Assembly (NCBI GenBank): GCA_046048875.1
Contig: JBJOFG010000014.1
Location: 372,001 to 436,000, forward strand
DNA: 64,000 nt
DNA from: CAIZGX01 sp046048875
GTDB lineage: Bacteria > Bacteroidota > Bacteroidia > Flavobacteriales_D > Sanyastnellaceae
Direction: 5' to 3'
Shown here one piece after another: positions 1 to 7,001 of the stretch (positions are counted from its first letter, which is position 1; the number at the start of each line of letters is the position of its first letter). The translations under genes were made by a program, and so were the position numbers. Below the pieces are notes generated by a model. That model searched no databases. It saw only the letters and a program-made list of their open reading frames with translations, and was not told the DNA's origin.

Positions 1-1
1 C

Positions 2-1171
2 TCGTATTTAGAACAGCGCTTTGGTTCTCCGGCTTATGAACTCGGAGCTTTGTTTTTTATTCTATCTCGAACCGTTGGAGCTTCGTTGCGTTTGTTCCTC
101 GTGGTGAATGTGATTCAGTTCTTAATTATGGATGCCCTCGGTGTTCCTTTCGCAGTGACTGCTGGAATTACCTTGCTCATGATCTTGGCTTACACTTACA
201 ACGGCGGTGTGAAGACCATTGTGTGGACAGACACCCTTCAAACCTTTTTTATGTTGTCGGCCTTGGTTGGATGTGTGATTTATATTTTGAATCAGCTCGG
301 CGGTTGGGATGCTGCTTGGAATGCAATTTCAAGTTCGAAGGCAACGAGCGGATTGGATCTGGCTTATGTGTTTAACGGCGATGTGTTACACAAGAAGTAT
401 TTCTTGAAACAGTTTTTGGGCGGGGCATTCATAACGATTGCCATGACCGGATTGGATCAGGAGATGATGCAGAAGAACATCAGTGTTTCGAATTTGAAAG
501 ACTCGCAGCGCAACATGATTTCCTTCAGCGCTGTTATGGTTGTTGTGGTTGGAATGTTTCTTTTTTTAGGGGCGTTGCTCTTCGTTTACATGCAGCAGTT
601 TCAGTTGGAAAAACCGTATGTGGGCGATGCTATTTTTCCCACCATGGTTATGCAGCACATGCCTCCAATAATGGGGTTGTTGTTTATTGTCGGATTGGTG
701 AGTGCGCTTTTCCCCTCGGCCGACGGGGCTATTACGGCATTGACGGCTTCTTTCTGTATTGACTTGTTGCGCTTTTCGAAAATGGAAAAGAGTGAAGAAG
801 AGAAGGCGAAGATTCGCAAGCGCGTTCATCTTTCATTCACGGTCTTGTTCTTTTTTATTGTGTTGTATTTCCGTTGGTTGAATGAAAAGACCATCGTGGA
901 TTTGCTCATGGACTTGGCGGGATACACCTACGGGCCTTTGCTCGGCTTGTTTGCATTCGGCATACTCACGAAGCGTGAGTTAATTGGCAGCAAGTGGAAT
1001 GTGGTGTTCATTTGTTTGCTCTCTCCCGTGCTGACTTATTTGCTTGCATTGAACAGTAAGGCGTGGTTTTACGGCTACGAAATGGGAGCAGAGAATCTTA
1101 TTGTGAATGGAGCAATTACCTTTTGCTTACTCTACTTGCGAGGCACCTTCCGTAAAGCGGATCTTGTGTAA
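2..1171 (+). CDS. Sodium:solute symporter family protein, 5' truncated by window edge
   Basis: C-terminal part of a sodium/solute symporter (SSF, LeuT-fold). Such carriers use the Na+ gradient to import sugars, amino acids, vitamins or sialic acid at the inner membrane; the substrate cannot be told here. The open frame runs in from the window edge with residues typical of the family (YLEQRFG, then RTVGASLRLFL), followed by about nine hydrophobic segments and a short basic tail. The TTG at 50 is internal, so no true start lies inside the window. The gene converges on paaD. Its last codons belong to a 24-25 bp tandem repeat that continues into the intergenic region. Confidence 0.88.
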   Translation, partial: SYLEQRFGSPAYELGALFFILSRTVGASLRLFLVVNVIQFLIMDALGVPFAVTAGITLLMILAYTYNGGVKTIVWTDTLQTFFMLSALVGCVIYILNQLGGWDAAWNAISSSKATSGLDLAYVFNGDVLHKKYFLKQFLGGAFITIAMTGLDQEMMQKNISVSNLKDSQRNMISFSAVMVVVVGMFLFLGALLFVYMQQFQLEKPYVGDAIFPTMVMQHMPPIMGLLFIVGLVSALFPSADGAITALTASFCIDLLRFSKMEKSEEEKAKIRKRVHLSFTVLFFFIVLYFRWLNEKTIVDLLMDLAGYTYGPLLGLFAFGILTKRELIGSKWNVVFICLLSPVLTYLLALNSKAWFYGYEMGAENLIVNGAITFCLLYLRGTFRKADLV

Positions 1172-1226
1172 CATCTTTCGAAGAATCTTGTGAAGCATCT
1201 TTCGCTAGAATCTTCGACTTCGGCGA
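1161..1226. repeat. 24-25 bp imperfect tandem repeat at a convergent gene end
   Basis: Units beginning ATCTTGTG occur at 1161 and 1185, and a shortened one (ATCTTCGACTTCGG) at 1210. CATCTTTCG recurs at 1172 and 1196. Small self-complementary pieces sit inside, for example TCTT-TCG-AAGA and CTT-GTG-AAG. The repeat starts in the last codons of the symporter and fills the gap to paaD. It may act as a weak two-way terminator; there is no T-tract. Confidence 0.6.
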
Positions 1227-1715
1227 TCAGATACATTTAAAGTAATCAAACGGCTCTTCGCAGTCTTCGCATTTGTAGAGCGATTTGCAAGCGGTGCTTC
1301 CGAATTGCGAAATCATGGAAGTGTGCGAAGACTTGCAACGCGGGCAGCGCACATCGCGCAGTTTGCCCATGAGAAGGTTCTTATCTGCGCTGCCCTTTTG
1401 CGGCGGCGCAATACCATACGCTTCCAACTTCACACGTGCTTCTTCCGTCATCCAATCTGTTGTCCAGGCCGGAGAAAGAATCGTCTTTACATCGAAATCT
1501 TCAATGTGTTTTTCAACTAGAATTTCACGAACGTCTTGCTCAATGGCGTGCATGGCAGGACAACCAGAATACGTCGGAGTAATGAAGACAATCACTTTGT
1601 TTTCTTGAATCTGAACATCGCGCACAATGCCCATTTCAACCACATTCAAAACAGGAATCTCCGGATCTTCAACCTCTTTCAGAATTTCCCAAATGTCTTG
1701 AACGGTGTAATTCAT
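1227..1715 (-). CDS. paaD: PaaD-like protein, phenylacetyl-CoA epoxidase maturation subunit
   Basis: PaaD (PaaJ) family protein, about 162 residues. It has an N-terminal MIP18/DUF59-type Fe-S assembly domain (DPEIPVLNVVEMGIV, then TPTYSGCPAMH with the conserved Cys) and a C-terminal zinc-ribbon-like segment (CPRC near residue 122, CEDC near 148). In the phenylacetate pathway PaaD is thought to help assemble the di-iron centre of the ring-1,2-epoxidase. I chose the ATG at 1715, one base after the paaC stop at 1717-1719; the longer frame would overlap paaC by about 47 bp. Last gene of a paaB-C-D run. The epoxidase catalytic subunit gene paaA is not beside it, so its present client is uncertain. 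Confidence 0.88.
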   Translation of the reverse strand: MNYTVQDIWEILKEVEDPEIPVLNVVEMGIVRDVQIQENKVIVFITPTYSGCPAMHAIEQDVREILVEKHIEDFDVKTILSPAWTTDWMTEEARVKLEAYGIAPPQKGSADKNLLMGKLRDVRCPRCKSSHTSMISQFGSTACKSLYKCEDCEEPFDYFKCI

Positions 1716-1716
1716 T

Positions 1717-2466
1717 TTACCATTTTGAATTTGGATAAGTGCGCTGCAAGAATTGCATCTCACTTAATAAGTGTCCCAAATGCTCGGTGTGCTTTCCTTC
1801 ACGTCCGCCTTTGTGCATCCATCCTGAGACAGGCATCTGCAACGTAGCTTCGTTCAAAGTCGCTTGAACTTTTTCCATCCAGGTTTGATGAAGGCTTTCA
1901 ACATTCGGACAAATGCCGCTCGCTGAAAGTTCGGTGTCGTTTGCATTGGGAATAAACCATTCGCCGGTGTAACTCCAAATGTCGTTAACCGCTTTTTGAA
2001 TACGTGCATGACTTTCTTCTGTTCCGTCGCCCATGCGCAAAACCCAGTCGCGTCCGTGCTGTAGGTGGTAACGCACTTCTTTCACAGACTTCAATGCGAA
2101 TTCTTGAAGAAAGGTGTTGCTCGATTTTGAAAGTTCAGTCAAGTACAAATTGTACCATTCCGAATACAAATACTGTCTTGCTATGGTGAAGGCGTAATCG
2201 CCGTTCGGCAATTCCAACGCCAAGAAATTTTTATAGTCCCACGCATCGCGCAAGAAAGCCCAATCGTCTTCTGTCTTCGTGTCGCCGCTGCTTTCCGCTA
2301 CGTGTTTGAATAGGAGTGTGGCTTGTCCAATATAGTCCAGTGCCATGTTGCTTAATGCAATGTCTTCTTCCAACACAGGTCCGTGTCCGCACCATTCCGA
2401 AAGGCGCTGACCAAGTATAAGGTTGTTGTCTGCTAAATGCAGCGCTAATGCTTCTTCTTTCTTCAT
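1717..2466 (-). CDS. paaC: PaaC, phenylacetyl-CoA epoxidase structural subunit
   Basis: PaaC-type ferritin-fold subunit (249 residues), the non-catalytic partner of PaaA in the multicomponent 1,2-phenylacetyl-CoA epoxidase, which epoxidises the aromatic ring of phenylacetyl-CoA in the cytosol. Typical stretches are LADNNLILGQRLSEWCGHGP near the N terminus, ALDYIGQATLLF, and VKEVRYHLQHGRDWVLRMGDGTEESH in the middle. Length matches the family. The gene sits 2 bp after paaB and 1 bp before paaD, so the three are surely co-transcribed. PaaC needs PaaA for activity, and PaaA is not encoded in this window. Confidence 0.92.
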   Translation of the reverse strand: MKKEEALALHLADNNLILGQRLSEWCGHGPVLEEDIALSNMALDYIGQATLLFKHVAESSGDTKTEDDWAFLRDAWDYKNFLALELPNGDYAFTIARQYLYSEWYNLYLTELSKSSNTFLQEFALKSVKEVRYHLQHGRDWVLRMGDGTEESHARIQKAVNDIWSYTGEWFIPNANDTELSASGICPNVESLHQTWMEKVQATLNEATLQMPVSGWMHKGGREGKHTEHLGHLLSEMQFLQRTYPNSKW

Positions 2467-2468
2467 GA

Positions 2469-2756
2469 TTACATGTGTCCGATTTCGTCAGGAATGTCGT
2501 AAAAAGTTGGATGACGGTATACCTTGTCATTTGCAGGATCGAACAACGCGTCTTTGTCTGCAGGAGCAGAAGCTGTGATTTCAGAACTTGGAACCACCCA
2601 AATGCTCACACCTTCCATACGACGTGTGTATACATCGCGTGCATTTTCAATGGCCATTTTCGCATCTGCTGCGTGAAGGCTTCCAACGTGTTTGTGCGAC
2701 AATCCGCTTTTGCTGCGAATGAATATTTCCCAAAGAGGCCAATTCGACGTACTCAT
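2469..2756 (-). CDS. paaB: PaaB, phenylacetyl-CoA epoxidase small subunit
   Basis: PaaB family protein, 95 residues from the ATG at 2756 (NWPLWEIFIRSKSGLSHKHVGSLHAADA, then ENARDVYTRRMEGVSIWVVPS). PaaB bridges PaaA-PaaC heterodimers in the epoxidase complex. An upstream in-frame codon at 2774 is a poor start because the recognisable domain begins at MSTSNWP. In most clusters paaA, and in Bacteroidota often paaE, lie immediately upstream of paaB. Here a divergent Crp/Fnr gene begins only 100 bp away, so the catalytic and reductase subunits are missing from the expected place. Confidence 0.9.
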   Translation of the reverse strand: MSTSNWPLWEIFIRSKSGLSHKHVGSLHAADAKMAIENARDVYTRRMEGVSIWVVPSSEITASAPADKDALFDPANDKVYRHPTFYDIPDEIGHM

Positions 2757-2823
2757 AATTTCTAATTCTTGCAACGAATTTAATCCGATTCACGCGTACA
2801 AAAATCAGTTTCCGCAATAATTC

Positions 2824-2831
2824 TATATTTG
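2824..2831 (+). promoter_or_regulatory. Putative -7 element of the Crp/Fnr regulator gene
   Basis: TATATTTG fits the Bacteroidota -7 consensus TAnnTTTG and lies 25 bp before the ATG. No good TTTG is seen at the -33 distance. Confidence 0.45.
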
Positions 2832-2856
2832 TGAGGAAAATCATTACACAATTTCT

Positions 2857-3492
2857 ATGTCGAATCTGTCTGTAGCCGAGTTCCAACAAATCTTCCCAGA
2901 TATCTATGAGCGCTCAACCGCCGAGGTGATTTTGGAACACGCGAAATTGAAAAAATTGCGCGCAGACGATTGGATGGTAGACATTGGAGACCCCATTTTG
3001 TATATGCCTTTGTTGGTGAAAGGACAATTGCGCATTCTTCGAGAAGACGAAGAAGGACATGAGTTGTTGCTCTATTACATTCGTCCCGGTGAGACCTGCG
3101 CTATGTCGCTTACTTGTTGCAGTGGAAACGCAGTGAGCAATGTTCGCGCAGTTGCGGAAGAGGATACCGAATTGTTGGTTTTACCTATTCAGGTTATTGA
3201 TGAATGGACCACGAAGTATCCTTCGTTCAAATCGTTTATCCTGAAAACCTATCAGCGTCGATTCGAAGAGTTGCTCAATACCATTGACGGTATTGCGTTC
3301 CATAACCTCGACGATCGTCTGTCACAATTACTGAAACAGAAATCTGAGAAGGAGGGGAGGGAATTGAAAACCACTCACCAAGAATTAGCGAATCAATTGA
3401 ATTCTTCTCGCGAAGTCATTTCCCGTTTGCTCAAGCAAATGGAGCGCAAGGGGAAAATTCAAATGGGAAGAAACAAGATTACTCTTTTATAA
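2857..3492 (+). CDS. Crp/Fnr family transcriptional regulator
   Basis: 211-residue regulator with an N-terminal cyclic-nucleotide-binding-like beta-barrel (about 20-130), a dimerisation helix (about 130-150) and a C-terminal winged helix-turn-helix (HQELANQLNSSREVISRLLKQMERKG, about 174-199). It keeps a cysteine group, C81, C87 and C88 (PGETCAMSLTCC), common in Bacteroidota members and placed where cAMP-binding residues sit in CRP; this may make it redox- or metal-responsive, which is inference. It is divergent from paaB with a 100 bp shared promoter region, so it may control the paa genes or itself. Its 3' end overlaps the convergent Kazal gene by 14 bp. Confidence 0.88.
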   Translation: MSNLSVAEFQQIFPDIYERSTAEVILEHAKLKKLRADDWMVDIGDPILYMPLLVKGQLRILREDEEGHELLLYYIRPGETCAMSLTCCSGNAVSNVRAVAEEDTELLVLPIQVIDEWTTKYPSFKSFILKTYQRRFEELLNTIDGIAFHNLDDRLSQLLKQKSEKEGRELKTTHQELANQLNSSREVISRLLKQMERKGKIQMGRNKITLL

Positions 3493-4630
3493 TTCTTTGC
3501 GTGAAAGTCCCGTCGTTCGTGGTCATACGAATGAAGTAGATTCCCGCTGGTAGTTGCGCGACATCAATCGTTTTCTTCTTCGCAAGGAAATTATCTTGAA
3601 GAACGGTTTGTCCAGAAATAGAAAGAATAGTCATTTCTTTTCTTCCATTTAAATCTGCATTCACTTGAATAAATCCATTTGTTGGATTCGGGAAAATTTC
3701 GATCTGCTTGAACAGCTCATTGACAGATACCGTGCACGGGCCTGCAGTATAGTTAACTATTCCGTGATAATAAATTGCTTCACAAGAATTGTTGTATGTG
3801 ACACTGTCGCAGCCGCATACAGGATCATATAGCGCAATGCAATCTATTGCATTATTGATTAATGTTGAATCCACACAAATGTCATCAGTAACACAACTGC
3901 TCAAACAACTTTCCATGTCTGAATAAAAAGAAGTAGAGTAATCTACGTTGTTGGAAATATATCCGCAGCCGCTGTATGCAGAGCAAGAAGTTCCGTTATA
4001 AGCGAATCCTAAAAACATGTCGCATATGCCAAAATCAATTCCTGTAACATTGCTGCACGCAGGTGCCTGCTCGAGGCAAGCGCCGTCTGTGTAGGAAAGA
4101 ACCCCACCGTAGTAGGTGGCCTCGCAAGCGTTGGAGTATGTCACATTGTTGCAACCGCATACTGGCATCCAAATCATAGGGCAAAGCATGGTCGGATCAA
4201 TCAATGTTGAATCAATGCAATCAATAACAACAACAGTATCTCCGAGGCACTGACTGTTGCAGGCATAGGTCGATGCAAAAAACGCATTGGTGTAATCAAT
4301 TCCATCAGAACCAATATACCCGCATCCGCTCAACGAAACACATCCACTGTCAGTCATGGCAATTCCCAAGGGCATAGCACACGCACCAAATTCAACACCA
4401 AGCGGAACAGGAAGACATGGAAGGGTTGTGCACTCTCCGTCTGTCCAAGAAGTTACTCCTCCGTAGTTGGTTGCTTCGCATGAATTGCTATATGTATTGC
4501 CATCACATCCACAAACGGGTGCCCAAATGGCTGGACAAATCGCGTTAAGGTTAATGAGGCTTGGGTCGATGCATTGCGCAGAAGCCAAATAAGAACTTAG
4601 AATGAAAAAAAAGGTGAAAAGGTGTTTCAT
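3479..4630 (-). CDS. Secreted multi-Kazal protein with T9SS sorting domain
   Basis: 383-residue exported protein. Signal peptide at 1-18 (MKHLFTFFFILSSYLASAQ). Three Kazal-type protease-inhibitor-like domains share the pattern CxDxxLIN...C...PVCGC(D/N)xxTYxNxCEAxYYGG...DGxC. Between them are two six-Cys modules (spacing roughly C-x11-C-x12-C-x5-C-x20-C-x3-C, with the motif SGCGY) that faintly recall Kunitz domains. The C-terminal 80 residues (IFPNPTNGF, SGQTVLQ, LPAGIYFIRM) form a type A T9SS sorting domain, so the protein should reach the cell surface or medium. The start is the ATG at 4630 just before the signal peptide; the frame is open further upstream but reads through the neighbour's Asp-rich codons. 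Likely role is blocking proteases of prey, hosts or competitors (inferred). Confidence 0.85.
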   Translation of the reverse strand: MKHLFTFFFILSSYLASAQCIDPSLINLNAICPAIWAPVCGCDGNTYSNSCEATNYGGVTSWTDGECTTLPCLPVPLGVEFGACAMPLGIAMTDSGCVSLSGCGYIGSDGIDYTNAFFASTYACNSQCLGDTVVVIDCIDSTLIDPTMLCPMIWMPVCGCNNVTYSNACEATYYGGVLSYTDGACLEQAPACSNVTGIDFGICDMFLGFAYNGTSCSAYSGCGYISNNVDYSTSFYSDMESCLSSCVTDDICVDSTLINNAIDCIALYDPVCGCDSVTYNNSCEAIYYHGIVNYTAGPCTVSVNELFKQIEIFPNPTNGFIQVNADLNGRKEMTILSISGQTVLQDNFLAKKKTIDVAQLPAGIYFIRMTTNDGTFTQRIIKE

Positions 4631-4676
4631 GCTAGCTAGATAAATATTTTTTGAAAAAAGTTGTTCGTCAAAAGAA

Positions 4677-4699
4677 AAAAAAGCCCTTTCGGGCTTTTT
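4677..4699 (-). terminator. Rho-independent terminator after the Asp-rich protein gene
   Basis: Stem AAAAAGCCC / GGGCTTTTT with loop TTTC, directly after the stop codon at 4704 and rich in T on the minus strand. Confidence 0.75.
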
Positions 4700-4703
4700 G
4701 AAA

Positions 4704-5051
4704 TTAGTCTTCATCCTCATCAGAGTCTCCGTCGTCGTCTGCAACGTCATTGTCGTTGTCATCGTCATCATCGTCGTCATCCGCGGTGTCATCGTCCGAT
4801 TTGAATCCGTCCAAATCGTTCAAGTTTAATCCGTCGTCGTTTCCATCTTCTTCATCAACCTTCATGTTCTTGTCGATCTTGAACAAGTAGATCGTGTCCT
4901 CGGTACGAATCTCTAAGGCTTTAATAAACTCACCTTTTGGTGTGGTGAAAGAAACTAGATTTTCATTTTCAAAACCATTGGGGTAAGCCGCCTCAATAAG
5001 TGCAGCGTGTTCATCGGTGATGGTGTTGTAATCTTTAATAACGCGTTTCAT
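4704..5051 (-). CDS. Small conserved protein with Asp-rich C-terminal tail
   Basis: 115-residue protein of unknown function. Residues 1-65 form a folded-looking domain (MKRVIKDYNTITDEHAALIE, FTTPKGEFIKALEIRTEDTIYLFKID). The remainder is almost pure Asp/Glu/Asn, ending DGDSDEDED. Homologues with the same plan are common in Bacteroidota and are sometimes labelled 'DNA primase' without basis. The acidic tail is encoded by a GTC/ATC/CAT-rich microsatellite on the plus strand, so length variation is plausible. It lies 16 bp after the deoxyhypusine-synthase-like gene on the same strand and is followed by a strong terminator. The tail could bind basic proteins or cations (inference). Confidence 0.75.
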   Translation of the reverse strand: MKRVIKDYNTITDEHAALIEAAYPNGFENENLVSFTTPKGEFIKALEIRTEDTIYLFKIDKNMKVDEEDGNDDGLNLNDLDGFKSDDDTADDDDDDDDNDNDVADDDGDSDEDED

Positions 5052-5067
5052 AATTCAATAAAAACTC

Positions 5068-6045
5068 TTAGTGATTTAATAGCCAAGCAAAAATAAGAGG
5101 AGCAACAATGGTTGCGTCACTTTCAATAATAAATTTAGGAGTGGTAATGTCTAGTTTACCCCAAGTGATTTTCTCATTTGGAACAGCGCCACTGTAAGAT
5201 CCATAGCTGGTAGTGCTGTCTGAAATCTGACAGAAATATCCCCAGAAAGGAATGTCGTGCATTTCCATATCTTGATAAAGCATCGGTACTACACAAATTG
5301 GGAAGTCACCTGCGATACCTCCACCGATTTGGAAGAATCCAACTCCTTTTCCACCTGAATTCTTAGTGTACCAATCGGCCAACCACATCATGTATTCAAT
5401 ACCGCTCTTCATCGTTGTCGGTTGAATTTCTCCTTTGATGCAGTAGCTCGCGAAAATATTTCCCATGGTGCTATCTTCCCATCCTGGACAAATGATTGGA
5501 AGGTTGCGCTCTGCAGCAGCAATCATCCAAGAGTTCTTTGGGTCAATTTGGTAGTACTGCTCCAAAACTCCGCTCAAAATCATTTTGTACATGAACTCAT
5601 GCGGGAAGTAACGCTCGCCTTTTGCTTGTGCATCTGCCCAAAGCGCATGAATGTGCTTTTGCAATCTTCGGAATGCTTCTTCTTCAGGAATGCATGTGTC
5701 GGTAACGCGGTTCAATCCACGTTCCAACAAATCCCACTCTTCTTGTGGAGTTAAATCTCTGTAGTTTGGAACACGCTCGTAGTGATTGTGAGCAACCAAA
5801 TTCATTAAGTCTTCTTCCAAGTTTGCACCTGTGCAAGAAATAATATCCACTTTCCCAGCGCGAATCATTTCAGCCAAAGAAATCCCCAATTCTGCAGTAG
5901 ACATGGCCCCTGCAAGGGTGATCATCATTTTGCCACCTTCCGTTAAGTGTGCTTCGTAACCTTTGGCTGCGTCAACCAAAGCAGCTGAGTTGAAGTGCAA
6001 ATAATTGCTCTCCATGAACTCACGCATTGTAGAATATTTTCCCAT
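5068..6045 (-). CDS. Deoxyhypusine synthase-like enzyme
   Basis: 325-residue member of the deoxyhypusine synthase (DHS) family, NAD-dependent enzymes that move an aminobutyl group from spermidine to an acceptor through an imine on an active-site Lys. The signature is kept: TGANLEED near 75, GGGIAGDFPI near 240, and GSYSGAVPNEKITWGKL near 285 with the catalytic-type Lys in WGKL. Bacteria have no eIF5A, so the acceptor must differ; bacterial homologues are linked to polyamine synthesis such as homospermidine-type products. The neighbourhood agrees, since an arginine decarboxylase lies two genes upstream on the same strand. Exact substrate unknown. Confidence 0.85.
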   Translation of the reverse strand: MGKYSTMREFMESNYLHFNSAALVDAAKGYEAHLTEGGKMMITLAGAMSTAELGISLAEMIRAGKVDIISCTGANLEEDLMNLVAHNHYERVPNYRDLTPQEEWDLLERGLNRVTDTCIPEEEAFRRLQKHIHALWADAQAKGERYFPHEFMYKMILSGVLEQYYQIDPKNSWMIAAAERNLPIICPGWEDSTMGNIFASYCIKGEIQPTTMKSGIEYMMWLADWYTKNSGGKGVGFFQIGGGIAGDFPICVVPMLYQDMEMHDIPFWGYFCQISDSTTSYGSYSGAVPNEKITWGKLDITTPKFIIESDATIVAPLIFAWLLNH

Positions 6046-6137
6046 AGTGTTCGCGAAATTCGAACATCAATTCGAATTTTCAATAAAAAAGTTTATGATT
6101 TTTTTTCTGAATGAAATGTTGAAAGAAAAACAAGGGT

Positions 6138-7001
6138 TTAAGCTACGGCTTTTTCAGTCCGCTCGTTCACCAATTTCACAATGTGACGAATGGTTCTGCG
6201 CTTAATCAATCGCTCCAATTCTTTGTCGGTTCCTTCAATGACTAAAAACTGAAATTTGAATTTGATGTGCTCGCTGGTAATATGAACCACTTTCAAATTG
6301 TAGGAACCAGGTTTGATGTTCGCATGAAATTCCTTCATCCCTTCAATAATCTCGCTTTCAAACTCAACAACATCTTTAACAGCCAACACATCAATTTCGA
6401 AATCGAGGCTTGTTTTTTTAATTTCCCTTCTTGTGTAGTTTACAATATCAGAACTGAAAACGACACTGTTGGGGATGTAGATAAGGTCGTCGTCTTCGTT
6501 CAATAAATGAACACTCGAAAGTGTGATGTCTTGAATTTTTCCTTTATGAGCGCCAATCGAAACTTCGTCTCCAATGTTTACCACACGTGCAAAAGTCATG
6601 TACATTCCATTGATGAAATTGGAAATGTAATCTTTCGCAATCAACACAATGGCTGCAGCAAGAAGTGATAGTGTTGTGAGCGCTTTTTCTAATGAAATGT
6701 TTAAGATTGCCAAAAGCAAAAGCCCGGCATACAAGGCGAATAGCACTTTCTTAATGTGTCCAATGCCGTACAAAAAGTTGTCTCTTCTGCCTACCAATTC
6801 AGAGCGGTAGAACAAGACAATGATTTGATGAATAATGTCGGTGATTAAAACAGTAATTGTAATTCTGAAAACAGATTCAGCCATGTAAGCGACGTAAGGA
6901 ATTTGCTTTACAAATTCCAGAATGCCGTTTTTGTAAGTGAACGCTGTGGTAATCAGAATGAGAACGACAACGAGATGTATACTCGAGTTTCTTTTAATCA
7001 T
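6138..7001 (-). CDS. MscS-family mechanosensitive channel
   Basis: 287-residue inner-membrane protein: four hydrophobic segments (about 8-22, 37-60, 85-105 and the pore-lining TM near 108-135), then the MscS beta domain (ISNFINGMYMTFARVVNIGDEVSIGAHKGKIQDITLSSVHL...DDLIYIPNSVVFSSDIVNYTRRE) and an alpha/beta C-terminal region. Such channels open under membrane tension to release solutes during hypo-osmotic shock. The start codon overlaps the end of the arginine decarboxylase gene by 8 bp, so the two are translationally coupled, an odd pairing that suggests a link between polyamines and osmotic balance (inference). Confidence 0.88.
   Translation of the reverse strand: MIKRNSSIHLVVVLILITTAFTYKNGILEFVKQIPYVAYMAESVFRITITVLITDIIHQIIVLFYRSELVGRRDNFLYGIGHIKKVLFALYAGLLLLAILNISLEKALTTLSLLAAAIVLIAKDYISNFINGMYMTFARVVNIGDEVSIGAHKGKIQDITLSSVHLLNEDDDLIYIPNSVVFSSDIVNYTRREIKKTSLDFEIDVLAVKDVVEFESEIIEGMKEFHANIKPGSYNLKVVHITSEHIKFKFQFLVIEGTDKELERLIKRRTIRHIVKLVNERTEKAVA

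Noticed and set aside
4740..4790. Possible triplet-repeat regulatory element
   Set aside because: The repeat is simply the Asp-codon tract of the acidic-tail protein; noted as such.
4631..4792. N-terminal extension of the Kazal protein (Met/Thr-rich)
   Set aside because: It reads out of frame through the terminator and the Asp codons of the neighbouring gene; the signal peptide begins at 4630.
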